A stretch of DNA of 53,840 nt, taken from an uncultured Bacteroidales bacterium (GTDB taxonomy: Bacteria; Bacteroidota; Bacteroidia; Bacteroidales; F082). Positions 1-8,141 of the stretch are shown here, piece by piece (position 1 is the first letter of the stretch; each line of letters opens with the position of its first letter). The notes beneath the pieces are model-generated. The model had not been told where the DNA came from. It made no database searches and saw only the letters and a list, made by a program, of their open reading frames with translations. The stretch lies in the NCBI GenBank assembly GCA_937926515.1, contig CALAZZ010000027.1, positions 1-53,840 of the forward strand, given 5' to 3'. The position numbers were made by a program, and so were the translations under genes.

Positions 1-837
1 CAACTTAGCTGGAAGCAGGCATTTCAGGTTATTATGCTTTGGGAATTCAGTTCGGCAGTATCTCCTTCTATTGTTGGTGGTACCGGTCCGGCAATCTTTT
101 TTTTGTATAAGGAAGGAGTAAATTCGGGTAAAAGCACTGCCGTAATCCTAACTGCCATCTTTCTGGATGAGGTATTTTTTATACTCATGGTCCCCTTGCT
201 ATTCCTTTTCTTTGGTAACATGATCTTTCCACCGGAAAGTTTTGAATTTGCTGCCGGTATCCGGTTGGCTTTATTGCTTGGATATCTTATAATACTTATT
301 TATACCATACTGCTTACTTACACTTTGCTTTTCAATCCTTATTTCTTTAAGTGGTTGCTGTCATTTATTTTCTTAATGCCATTTTTGCGCAAATGGCGCA
401 TGCGTGCAAGAAAACTCGCCAATCAGCTTATTATCACCTCACATGAGCTCAAAGGCAAATCATTCGGTTATTGGGCTCGGGGGTTTATTGCGACTGCGTT
501 TTCCTGGACCGGGCGATATCTTGTAGTCAATTTCATGTTTATGGCTTTCTTTTTCAGTAGCCTCAGCCTGCAGGATCATTTTCTTATCTATGCCCGTCAG
601 CTCACTATGTGGATCATACTGCTTGTAAGCCCCACACCGGGTGGCAGTGGGGTAGCTGAATTTATTTTCAGTGATTTTCTGGGTGATCTAATCCCCCATC
701 TTGCGTGGGCGATACCCCTTGCTTTACTTTGGAGGGTATTAAGCTATTATCCTTATCTTGCTATAGGAGTTATCATGTTACCACCCTGGCTAAAAAAAGT
801 ATATAGAAAGAAAGCCGGATACAAGATTATCGAATAG
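1..837 (+). CDS. flippase-like domain (YbhN/AglD) integral membrane protein, 5' partial
   Basis: The frame is open from base 1, so the N-terminus lies outside the window; 278 residues are visible. The protein is strongly hydrophobic with about six membrane segments. It carries the two glycine/proline-rich loops typical of the lysylphosphatidylglycerol synthetase/flippase-like family (UPF0104, YbhN): a V-S-P-S-I-V-G-G-T-G-P-A stretch near the start of the visible part and S-P-T-P-G-G-S-G-V-A-E near its end. A basic cytoplasmic segment (K-W-R-M-R-A-R-K) lies between them. The family sits in the inner membrane and is linked to lipid or polyprenyl-carrier transfer; the substrate cannot be told here. 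The gene converges with ahcY across a hairpin terminator. Confidence 0.85.
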   Translation, partial: QLSWKQAFQVIMLWEFSSAVSPSIVGGTGPAIFFLYKEGVNSGKSTAVILTAIFLDEVFFILMVPLLFLFFGNMIFPPESFEFAAGIRLALLLGYLIILIYTILLTYTLLFNPYFFKWLLSFIFLMPFLRKWRMRARKLANQLIITSHELKGKSFGYWARGFIATAFSWTGRYLVVNFMFMAFFFSSLSLQDHFLIYARQLTMWIILLVSPTPGGSGVAEFIFSDFLGDLIPHLAWAIPLALLWRVLSYYPYLAIGVIMLPPWLKKVYRKKAGYKIIE

Positions 838-852
838 TAAAATGACCTAATG

Positions 853-889
853 AAAACAGGTACCTGAAAATAATCAAGTACCTGTTTTT
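853..889. terminator. bidirectional rho-independent terminator
   Basis: An 11-bp perfect stem (AAAACAGGTAC / GTACCTGTTTT) with a 14-nt loop. T-runs follow on both strands. It lies between the converging flippase-like gene and ahcY and can serve both. Confidence 0.85.
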
Positions 890-905
890 CATTCAATAGT
901 TCATA

Positions 906-2333
906 TTAATACCGGTAATGTTCGGGTTTAAATGGTCCGTCCTGGGGAATGCCAAGATAAGAAGCCTGTTCAGGTGTAAGTTTAGTGAGTCTCACTCCTA
1001 TTTGTTCCAGATGCAAGCGTGCAACTTCTTCATCCAAATGCTTAGGTAATCGATACACATCTATTTCGTAACTGTCCTTATTCTTCCAAAGGTCAATCTG
1101 CGCGAGGGTTTGGTTAGTAAATGAGTTACTCATTACAAAACTCGGGTGACCAGTGGCACAACCCAGGTTCACAAGCCTGCCCTCTGCCAAAAGGAAAATG
1201 GCTCTGCCATCAGAAAAGACATATTTATCCACCTGTGGCTTGATGTTTATTTTCTCAATATTACTCGCTTTATCCAAAGCACTCACCTGGATTTCATTAT
1301 CAAAGTGACCGATATTGCAAACGATACTCTGATCTTTCATTCGGCGCATATGGTCAAGCGTAATGACATCTTTATTTCCGGTTGCCGTTACAAAGATGTT
1401 CCCGATTTTGAGCGCTTCGTCGATGGTGGTTACTTCGAATCCTTCCATAGCTGCCTGCAGTGCACAAATAGGATCGATTTCGGTGACCACAACCCTGGCG
1501 CCATATGCCCGTAAGGATTTGGCCGAACCTTTGCCCACATCGCCATATCCGAGCACAACACACACCTTCCCGGCCAACATCACATCTGTGGCGCGCTTAA
1601 TACCATCTGCCAATGATTCCCGACATCCATATAGGTTGTCAAATTTAGATTTGGTAACGGAATCATTCACATTGATAGCCGGAACAAGTAACTTGCCTGC
1701 TTCTTTCATCTGGTAAAGCCTGTGAACTCCTGTGGTTGTCTCTTCAGAAACACCTCTCCAGGTCTCAACAGTACGGTGCCAATGCTTTGTATTTTCGGTG
1801 AAAGTGTCCTGTAAAATTTTCATCAGTGCCTTTTCTTCATCACTTTCAACTTCGCTTGCCAGCAATTTTGGATTTTTCTCTATCTCATATCCCTTGTGGA
1901 TCATTAAAGTGGCGTCACCACCATCATCAACAACCAGGTGAGGGCCACCGCCGTCAGGGAAGGTGAGTGCTTGCTTTGTGCACCACCAATATTCTTCAAG
2001 GGTTTCTCCCTTCCAGGCAAAAACCGGTATGCCAGCCTGAGCAATAGCTGCCGCAGCATGATCCTGTGTGGAGAATATATTGCAACTTGCCCAACGCACT
2101 TCAGCACCGAGGGCAACAAGTGTTTCAATAAGAACAGCCGTTTGAATGGTCATGTGCAATGACCCGGAAATACGTGCTCCTTTCAATGGTTTATCATTAC
2201 CATATTTCTCGCGCAACGACATAAGGCCGGGCATTTCCTTCTCTGCAATTTCAATTTCCTTTCGTCCCCAGCCTGCCAGCTCGATATCTGCTATTTTATA
2301 GCGCAGTTGGTTTTCGATAACAATTTGATTCAT
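906..2333 (-). CDS. ahcY: adenosylhomocysteinase (S-adenosylhomocysteine hydrolase)
   Basis: A cytoplasmic NAD-dependent enzyme that splits S-adenosylhomocysteine into adenosine and homocysteine, clearing the by-product of SAM-dependent methylation. The 475 residues match the usual length. Visible family marks are the substrate-domain segments S-T-Q-D-H-A-A-A and D-D-G-G-D-A-T, the K-F-D-N-L-Y-G-C-R-E-S motif, the NAD-binding Rossmann glycine loop (V-L-G-Y-G-D-V-G-K-G), and the C-terminal tail ending K-P-E-H-Y-R-Y that reaches into the partner subunit's NAD site. The ATG is preceded by a consensus Bacteroidota promoter. The gene stands alone. I saw no SAH-riboswitch-like structure in the short leader. 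Confidence 0.97.
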   Translation of the reverse strand: MNQIVIENQLRYKIADIELAGWGRKEIEIAEKEMPGLMSLREKYGNDKPLKGARISGSLHMTIQTAVLIETLVALGAEVRWASCNIFSTQDHAAAAIAQAGIPVFAWKGETLEEYWWCTKQALTFPDGGGPHLVVDDGGDATLMIHKGYEIEKNPKLLASEVESDEEKALMKILQDTFTENTKHWHRTVETWRGVSEETTTGVHRLYQMKEAGKLLVPAINVNDSVTKSKFDNLYGCRESLADGIKRATDVMLAGKVCVVLGYGDVGKGSAKSLRAYGARVVVTEIDPICALQAAMEGFEVTTIDEALKIGNIFVTATGNKDVITLDHMRRMKDQSIVCNIGHFDNEIQVSALDKASNIEKINIKPQVDKYVFSDGRAIFLLAEGRLVNLGCATGHPSFVMSNSFTNQTLAQIDLWKNKDSYEIDVYRLPKHLDEEVARLHLEQIGVRLTKLTPEQASYLGIPQDGPFKPEHYRY

Positions 2334-2373
2334 AATATGATGAGTATATAATTCTTGATTAAATAAATGCGTG

Positions 2374-2405
2374 CAAAGATACGAATATATACAATCATAA
2401 ACAAA
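2374..2405 (-). promoter_or_regulatory. ahcY promoter (TTTG-N20-TATCTTTG)
   Basis: Read on the minus strand, a TTTG -33 box at 2402-2405 is followed after 20 nt by TATCTTTG at 2374-2381. This fits the Bacteroidota housekeeping consensus TTTG / TAnnTTTG. It lies about 40 bp upstream of the ahcY start codon. Confidence 0.75.
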
Positions 2406-2525
2406 ATTAGATCGGGATTGTTTTCAAACTCAGCTTATAAAAGCTAATCCTATTCGATCTATATGCGCTCCTAATCCCACGACTTTGTGATTAATAGTTT
2501 TAATTTTACATTAAAAATTACTCCG

Positions 2526-3341
2526 ATGAAAAGTATCAGTTTCAAAAATAAACAGATCTCATATAACATTTATGGAAAAGGGCCTTGTATGGTTTTCTTA
2601 CATGGATTTCCCATGGATGGACGCATATGGGATGATTTTGCTTCCAAACTTAAACTGAGCTTTCAAGCAATTGTTATAGACCTGCCGGGATTTGGGCATT
2701 CAGATGTGATTAACGACAAACATGATATGTCATTGATGGCCGAAGCTGTTTTCACAATTATAAACCATGAACAGATCAAAAAAGTTGTTCTAATAGGGCA
2801 TTCTATGGGGGGATATGTTGCTTTGGAGTTTGCAAAGATCTTTAGTGAGAAACTTGCCGGAATAGTATTGTTACATTCCCATGCCAGTGCTGATGATGAG
2901 CAAGGCAGGATTACCCGCAACGAAAGCATACAAAAAATAACTGATGATAAAATGGCCTTTATTAGCGGCTTTGTGCCCGGACTGTTTGATCCTTCATTTA
3001 CTGAAGATAATCAGCAGGTTATAGATGAAGTTTACAAAACTTGTGTCAGTCAAACAACATTAGGAATAAATGCTGCTTTAGCAGGCATGCGTGATCGCAA
3101 CAGCCACATTCAATTGCTTACCCAACTGTACATCCCTGTGCTTTTTGTGATAGGGAAAGGTGACAGCCGCATTCCTTATATGAAAGTGCTGTCGCAGGCC
3201 GCATTACTTTCGCATGCAGAAATCATCATGCTCGACAAAGTGGGTCATATGGCATTTATAGAAAAGCAGGGCTTAATTTTAAATTTGGTGCAGGATTTTG
3301 CAATTAGATGTTTAAAACCGCATCAAATGAATTTAGGTTAG
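2526..3341 (+). CDS. alpha/beta hydrolase
   Basis: A 271-residue single-domain alpha/beta hydrolase. The oxyanion-hole motif H-G-F-P-M-D-G is at residues 26-32 and the nucleophile elbow G-H-S-M-G-G has Ser93. The acid is probably the Asp of G-K-G-D-S-R, and the catalytic His is in V-G-H-M-A-F. I chose the ATG at 2526 over the in-frame ATG at 2487, because the protein then begins directly with the first beta strand and the extra 13 residues resemble leader sequence. The substrate is unknown; esterase, lactonase or C-C hydrolase are all possible. The gene ends one base from the converging nucleoside phosphorylase gene, with no terminator between them. Confidence 0.85.
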   Translation: MKSISFKNKQISYNIYGKGPCMVFLHGFPMDGRIWDDFASKLKLSFQAIVIDLPGFGHSDVINDKHDMSLMAEAVFTIINHEQIKKVVLIGHSMGGYVALEFAKIFSEKLAGIVLLHSHASADDEQGRITRNESIQKITDDKMAFISGFVPGLFDPSFTEDNQQVIDEVYKTCVSQTTLGINAALAGMRDRNSHIQLLTQLYIPVLFVIGKGDSRIPYMKVLSQAALLSHAEIIMLDKVGHMAFIEKQGLILNLVQDFAIRCLKPHQMNLG

Positions 3342-3342
3342 A

Positions 3343-4221
3343 TCAGAGATTCAAAATTCGATCCAATGTTGTTTCTATCAATTTATCCATATAGGGCTGA
3401 TAATTACCAACAAATTTTTCACTCACACGGTTGGCAATGATGGTGCAAATAGTCAGTGCCTCATGTCCGAGCATCTTACTCATTCCATATAAGGCAGAGG
3501 ATTCCATTTCAAAATTAGTGATCCGTTTATCACCGAATGAAAATGATTCGATCCTTTTATTCATATCAGTAAGGGCCAGGTTAAGTCGAACAGATCTTCC
3601 CTGAGGCCCATAAAATCCCGGGGAAGTTGCAGTAATGCCTTTATGATAATCCATTGCCAATTTGGCTATCAAGTTTGTTGATCCTTTCACAGCATATGGC
3701 CCTGGCAGGTCGCAAGGCCATTGCATATGCCTGCGAAAAGCTTCAGTCATTGATTTTTCAATTACAAGATTGCTCTGCTCATAAAAATAAAGCAATCCAT
3801 CCAATCCCAAGGCATACTCTGCCGCCACATAGCTCTCTCCTACCGGAATATCAGCCTGCAATGCTCCGGATGTACCAAGCCTAATTAAATTCAAACTTGT
3901 TTTATGTTCTTTTTCTGTACGTGTCTCCAGGTCTACATTTACAAGTGCATCAAGCTCGTTCATCACAATGTCAATATTGTCTGGACCCATCCCGGTTGAA
4001 AGAACAGACAGGCGTTTGCCTTTATAGTAGCCCGTATGTGTGTTCATTTCACGATTTTTTACCTTAGTCTCAATGCGATCAAAGTAAGAAGAAACCTTGC
4101 TGACACGGGCTGGGTCACCTACAAGAATAATGGTATCTGCAATTTGTTCAGGCCGCAGATTCAGGTGATATACTGCCCCTTCATCCGTTAGCACCAATTG
4201 TGTTTCGGGAATACGCTTCAT
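3343..4221 (-). CDS. nucleoside phosphorylase (uridine phosphorylase-like)
   Basis: A 292-residue member of the PNP/UDP phosphorylase superfamily. It cleaves a nucleoside with phosphate into a base and ribose-1-phosphate for salvage. The phosphate-binding loop I-L-V-G-D-P-A-R is near residue 33. S-T-G-M-G-P-D-N follows, then R-L-G-T-S-G and the purine/pyrimidine-site segment F-E-M-E-S-S-A-L-Y near residue 237. The F-G-D-K-R-I-T-N context is more uridine phosphorylase-like than PNP-like, but specificity cannot be fixed from sequence alone. The gene is divergent from the universal stress protein gene, with -7 boxes back to back between them. Confidence 0.88.
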   Translation of the reverse strand: MKRIPETQLVLTDEGAVYHLNLRPEQIADTIILVGDPARVSKVSSYFDRIETKVKNREMNTHTGYYKGKRLSVLSTGMGPDNIDIVMNELDALVNVDLETRTEKEHKTSLNLIRLGTSGALQADIPVGESYVAAEYALGLDGLLYFYEQSNLVIEKSMTEAFRRHMQWPCDLPGPYAVKGSTNLIAKLAMDYHKGITATSPGFYGPQGRSVRLNLALTDMNKRIESFSFGDKRITNFEMESSALYGMSKMLGHEALTICTIIANRVSEKFVGNYQPYMDKLIETTLDRILNL

Positions 4222-4252
4222 ACAATTATGCGGTATATGTGCTTATATTAGA

Positions 4253-4268
4253 TAAATTTGCAAAGATA
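4253..4268. promoter_or_regulatory. adjacent divergent -7 boxes
   Basis: TAAATTTG on the plus strand (4253-4260, for the stress protein gene) abuts CAAAGATA (4261-4268), which is TATCTTTG on the minus strand (for the phosphorylase gene). Both fit TAnnTTTG. No clear -33 TTTG lies at the right spacing for either, so the call rests on the -7 boxes and on position. Confidence 0.45.
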
Positions 4269-4285
4269 ACAAACACCACCTAATC

Positions 4286-5176
4286 ATGATCGAAAAACCT
4301 AATACCATATTGGTTGCCATTGACTTTAATGAACAGGCGCTCCTGGCAATGAGGCAATCATATAATTTGGCTAAACTGCTGAACTATGAGATTATCTTAT
4401 TGTATGTACAGGAACAGCAAGCCTTCGTCGGAACACTATTCTCGCGTGAACAAGATAATGAGCTGGCAAAAAAAATCAACATCAAACTCGAAAATGCAGC
4501 TGCTGAAATCAGTAACGAAGCTGGAATTAAAGTAACCCCACTTGTGCGCAAAGGGAAAGTTCATTCTACCATCCTCCGCACTGCCGAGGACTACAACAGC
4601 AAGTTCATTTTTATGGGCACCAATGATGCTCAAAAGGATGGAATGCTTGAACGTAACTTGTTGGGTTCAAATACATCCAAAGTTATCAGACAATCAAAAG
4701 TTCCCGTTGTATCGATCAATGGGAAGCATCATTATGATGGCTGCCGCAGCATTCTCTTACCTCTTGACCTAACCAAGGAAACACGACAAAAGGTAACTCA
4801 TGCTATTGAAATGGCACGTTTGTTTAAATCTGTTATAAAAATAATTTCCGTTTTATGGGACAGAAACGATAAAGAAGCGCGGATACAGCTTGAAAGACAA
4901 ATGGCGCAGGTTAAAAATTTTATATCAGATGCAAAAATTGCGTGTCATTCCGAAATAATTGAAATTGATGGTGACCAAACTAAGTTGGTACCAACCATTC
5001 TGCAATATGCCTATGACCATCAGGATATCGACCTGATTATGATTATGACTCAACAGGAAAACCGTTTGATAGAGTTCTTTATAGGTTCGGCTGCCCAGCA
5101 GATCATAAGGCAAAGCAAAATTCCAGTCATGTCAATTATTCCAAAAGAACTGGGATTCAGTTATTATCAATTTTAA
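4286..5176 (+). CDS. universal stress protein, two UspA domains in tandem
   Basis: This 296-residue protein is two UspA-like units of about 145 residues joined head to tail. Unit 1 starts I-L-V-A-I-D-F-N-E and ends in the nucleotide-binding-like stretch G-T-N-D...L-L-G-S-N-T-S-K-V-I-R, followed by S-K-V-P-V-V-S-I. Unit 2 starts I-L-L-P-L-D-L-T and ends F-I-G-S-A-A-Q-Q-I-I-R, then S-K-I-P-V-M-S-I. The G-2x-G-9x-G(S/T) ATP motif is partly kept in unit 1 and degraded in unit 2, as in many tandem Usp proteins. It is cytoplasmic and probably involved in stress or redox adaptation. cinA starts 20 bp downstream, so the two may be co-transcribed. Confidence 0.92.
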   Translation: MIEKPNTILVAIDFNEQALLAMRQSYNLAKLLNYEIILLYVQEQQAFVGTLFSREQDNELAKKINIKLENAAAEISNEAGIKVTPLVRKGKVHSTILRTAEDYNSKFIFMGTNDAQKDGMLERNLLGSNTSKVIRQSKVPVVSINGKHHYDGCRSILLPLDLTKETRQKVTHAIEMARLFKSVIKIISVLWDRNDKEARIQLERQMAQVKNFISDAKIACHSEIIEIDGDQTKLVPTILQYAYDHQDIDLIMIMTQQENRLIEFFIGSAAQQIIRQSKIPVMSIIPKELGFSYYQF

Positions 5177-5196
5177 TCCGGTTACACTGATTATCG

Positions 5197-6456
5197 ATGT
5201 CTATTTCGAAAAAAGGAACAGCAGAAATCATTTCCATCGGCGATGAATTGTTGATCGGACAGGTCATTAATACAAACGCCAGTTGGATGGCTGAACAGCT
5301 TAGCTTACATGGTATTTTTTTGAACCGCATCACTGAAATCGGTGATAATCTGCAAGAAATTCATCAAATGCTTGATGAAGCAGTCCGGCGTTCGGAATTT
5401 ATATTGATTACAGGAGGCTTAGGGCCGACTGCTGATGATCTGACAAAACCAGCTTTGTGCAGTTACTTTAAATCGGATATGGTTTTTAACGAAGAAGCAT
5501 TTGCACAAATTGAAAGTCTCTTCAACGCCAGGGGGCTGACAGTATCTAAGCGTAACCATGAACAAGCATTTTTGCCACGGAACTGCATCCCTGTAAAAAA
5601 CAAGAATGGAACTGCTCCTGGAATGTGGTTTATACATGAGGGCTCTTATATTGCTGCCATGCCCGGTGTGCCTTTTGAAATGCAGCCAATGTTCAGCGAA
5701 CAGATCATACCAAAGATTAAAAGGCTGATTAAAAATAAAATATACCTTCACAAAACCATAATGACCACCGGCATTGGCGAATCATGGCTGGCTGACCGAA
5801 TAAAACTTTGGGAAAAAAAACTTCCCTCCAATATTCACCTGGCCTATTTACCCAGACCCGGTATTGTCCGCCTGCGTCTTAGCGCAGAAGGTACTGATGA
5901 GCAATCGCTTGCAGATCAAATCAACCATCATATTAGACTGCTCGAACAGCAGATACCTGAACTCATCTATGGCTATGACGATATTACACTTGAGGAGGTG
6001 ATTGGTAGCTTATTGACCAGACAAAACAAAACTTTAGGAACGGCAGAAAGCTGTACCGGTGGAAGTATTGCCAGTCTGATTACAAGCATAGCAGGCAGTT
6101 CAAAGTACTTTACCGGAACAATAGTAGCCTACAACAATACGATCAAGCAGAATTTGTTGAAAGTTGGCGAAGAAATAATCCAGAAGCATGGTGCAGTCAG
6201 TCAGGAGGTGGTTGAATCCATGGCCCTAAATGCCAAAAAATTGCTTCAGGTTGATTATGCACTTGCCACTTCCGGTATTGCAGGCCCCGATGGCGGAACT
6301 GCTGAAAAACCAGTAGGAACGGTGTGGATCGCTTTGGCAGGTCCCAATGGGGTTATTTCAGAAAAACATCAGTTTGGCGAGCATCGTGGCAGAAACATTC
6401 ACCGTTCAGCTCTCGCAGCCCTGAACCTACTTCGCAATGAGCTAATTTCAAGGTAA
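5197..6456 (+). CDS. cinA: CinA family protein (MoaB-like domain plus NMN amidohydrolase domain)
   Basis: At 419 residues this is the full-length two-domain CinA. The N-terminal MoCF/MoaB-like domain has I-G-D-E-L-L-I-G-Q and the T-G-G-L-G-P-T-A-D-D motif. The C-terminal domain has T-A-E-S-C-T-G-G and S-G-I-A-G-P-D-G-G-T, the signature of nicotinamide-nucleotide (NMN) amidohydrolase, which recycles pyridine nucleotides. The historical name is competence/damage-inducible protein A. The gene lies directly behind the stress protein gene in the same direction. Confidence 0.95.
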   Translation: MSISKKGTAEIISIGDELLIGQVINTNASWMAEQLSLHGIFLNRITEIGDNLQEIHQMLDEAVRRSEFILITGGLGPTADDLTKPALCSYFKSDMVFNEEAFAQIESLFNARGLTVSKRNHEQAFLPRNCIPVKNKNGTAPGMWFIHEGSYIAAMPGVPFEMQPMFSEQIIPKIKRLIKNKIYLHKTIMTTGIGESWLADRIKLWEKKLPSNIHLAYLPRPGIVRLRLSAEGTDEQSLADQINHHIRLLEQQIPELIYGYDDITLEEVIGSLLTRQNKTLGTAESCTGGSIASLITSIAGSSKYFTGTIVAYNNTIKQNLLKVGEEIIQKHGAVSQEVVESMALNAKKLLQVDYALATSGIAGPDGGTAEKPVGTVWIALAGPNGVISEKHQFGEHRGRNIHRSALAALNLLRNELISR

Positions 6457-6562
6457 TTAATGCATTCAATTAGTATGAAGCAAATGATAAACATAATTCT
6501 CAAAATATCGCATGAATAGATATAGATAAATGGCTATTTTTGTATCATGAAATTCTGGTCTC

Positions 6563-7543
6563 ATGCATAGCCTATACCCCTTAACATTTCAGCCACTTTA
6601 TAAGGACAAGGTTTGGGGTGGGCATAAAATAAAAGATCATCTTCACTTAAACATAGGCAAGCTGCCAAATTGCGGTGAAGCTTGGCTCATGTCTGGTGTT
6701 GAGGGCAACCCAACCATAGTGAGTAACGGCTACCTTGCAGGTAATGAGTTAAACGAACTGGTTGAAGTATTTCTTGGGGACCTGGTTGGCGATAAGGTTT
6801 ATAATATATTTGGAAATACTTTTCCAATACTGCTAAAAATAATTGATGCCAATGATTGGCTATCAGTGCAGGTGCATCCCAATGATGAACTGGCTCAAAA
6901 GCGAGGTTTAGGTTTCGGGAAAACAGAAATGTGGTACATTTTGCAGGCTGATCCCCATGCTCAACTGATCTCGGGATTTATTAGCCCCATTGATAAAAAT
7001 ACCTATATTGATCATCTTGAAAAAGGCCGCCTTAAAGACATTTTAAACTTTGAAAATGTTCGACAAGATGAGGTCTATTTCATGCCTGCAGGCCGGGTAC
7101 ACGCCCTTGGACCGGGTTGCCTGTTGGCAGAAATCCAGCAAACCAGCGATATCACCTACCGAATCTATGATTGGGACAGGATGGATGAAAAAGGAAATGG
7201 CCGTCAGTTACATATTGATGAAGCTATTGATGCCATCGACTTTGACCAAAAAGATAATGCTAAACCACCCGTTAAGATCAAAGAAAACAGCAGTTCCTCC
7301 ATCATAAAAACGACTCATTTTTCAACAAACTTGCTCAGTATTAATCAAGCGCTCAATAAGGATTATTATGCGATTGACAGCTTTGTAATCCTGTTCTGTA
7401 TCGAAGGTAGTTTTGACCTGATTTGGGAAGGTGGCATCGTCAATGTAAAGCAAGCAAATGCCATCCTAATCCCTAATTTGATCAATCAGATTCAAATCAA
7501 ACCAGATCATTATTCAAAAATTTTGGAGGTTTATATAGAGTAA
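6563..7543 (+). CDS. manA: class I mannose-6-phosphate isomerase
   Basis: A 326-residue zinc-dependent cupin enzyme interconverting mannose-6-phosphate and fructose-6-phosphate. N-terminal motifs are P-L-Y-K-D-K-V-W-G-G and G-E-A-W-L-M-S. Metal-site motifs are V-Q-V-H-P-N-D-E, T-E-M-W-Y-I-L and G-R-V-H-A-L-G-P-G. A second, degenerate cupin half follows. The size fits the short type common in Firmicutes and Bacteroidota. A TATTTTTG box at 6535-6542 is a plausible -7 element 20 bp before the ATG. Confidence 0.95.
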   Translation: MHSLYPLTFQPLYKDKVWGGHKIKDHLHLNIGKLPNCGEAWLMSGVEGNPTIVSNGYLAGNELNELVEVFLGDLVGDKVYNIFGNTFPILLKIIDANDWLSVQVHPNDELAQKRGLGFGKTEMWYILQADPHAQLISGFISPIDKNTYIDHLEKGRLKDILNFENVRQDEVYFMPAGRVHALGPGCLLAEIQQTSDITYRIYDWDRMDEKGNGRQLHIDEAIDAIDFDQKDNAKPPVKIKENSSSSIIKTTHFSTNLLSINQALNKDYYAIDSFVILFCIEGSFDLIWEGGIVNVKQANAILIPNLINQIQIKPDHYSKILEVYIE

Positions 7544-7566
7544 GGTTAACCACTGGCTACATCTTT

Positions 7567-7584
7567 CAAATACAAATACAAATA
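7567..7584 (+). repeat. three tandem copies of CAAATA
   Basis: An 18-bp stretch made of CAAATA three times, lying 11 bp before the TlpA-like start codon. It could be a spacing-sensitive leader element or chance in AT-rich leader sequence. Confidence 0.5.
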
Positions 7585-7595
7585 AAATTAAACGA

Positions 7596-8105
7596 ATGAA
7601 ACCTAATCTGATCCTTTTAATTATTCTAATCACAAGCCTCAGAATTGTCGCACAGCAAGAGTCAGTTCAATCTGATATACCCCATGTCATGATTCGGAAC
7701 CTTAACGGGCAACAGTTCAATACAGCAGATATCACCAATGATGGAAAGCCCATGATACTCAGCTTTTGGGCGATCTGGTGCAAGCCTTGTTTAAAAGAAC
7801 TCGATGCTTTCAACGAACACTACCTGGAATGGCAGGAAGAAACAGGGGTTCGTATCTTTGCAGTCTCAATTGACGACTCAAGATCGACAGCCAGGGTTGC
7901 ACCTTATGTAAACGGGAAAGGTTGGGAATTTGATGTGCTGCTTGATGCCAACAGTGATTTTAAAAGAGCAATGAATGTAAATCTGATCCCACACACCTTG
8001 CTGCTGGACGGAAATGGTAAAATCGTATCGCAGCACACTTCCTATTTTGAAGGCGCTGAGTTTGAAATATATGAAAAGATCAAGAAAATTGCAGGGCTGA
8101 ACTAA
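7596..8105 (+). CDS. TlpA-family thioredoxin-like protein, exported
   Basis: 169 residues with an N-terminal signal peptide (hydrophobic residues 4-18, probable cut after V-A-Q). A thioredoxin fold follows, with the redox motif W-C-K-P-C (Cys62, Cys65) and the cis-proline region N-L-I-P-H-T. The family carries out thiol-disulfide exchange in the periplasm. It is the first gene of a three-gene run with a DUF6029-type outer membrane protein and an Omp28-like lipoprotein that has its own C-x-x-C. This arrangement suggests a shared disulfide or folding task at the cell envelope. Gaps to the next genes are 36 and 4 bp, consistent with one transcript. Confidence 0.9.
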   Translation: MKPNLILLIILITSLRIVAQQESVQSDIPHVMIRNLNGQQFNTADITNDGKPMILSFWAIWCKPCLKELDAFNEHYLEWQEETGVRIFAVSIDDSRSTARVAPYVNGKGWEFDVLLDANSDFKRAMNVNLIPHTLLLDGNGKIVSQHTSYFEGAEFEIYEKIKKIAGLN

Positions 8106-8141
8106 ACCCACCGCCAAAATCGAAATTATTAACGCACAAAA

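Noticed and set aside
1146..1716. Two open frames of about 120 codons opposite ahcY
   Set aside because: They are antisense shadows of a strongly conserved enzyme gene and lack any recognisable domain.
906..2405. A possible SAH riboswitch before ahcY
   Set aside because: Only about 40 bp lie between the promoter and the ATG, too short for the known SAH riboswitch, and no fitting hairpins are seen.
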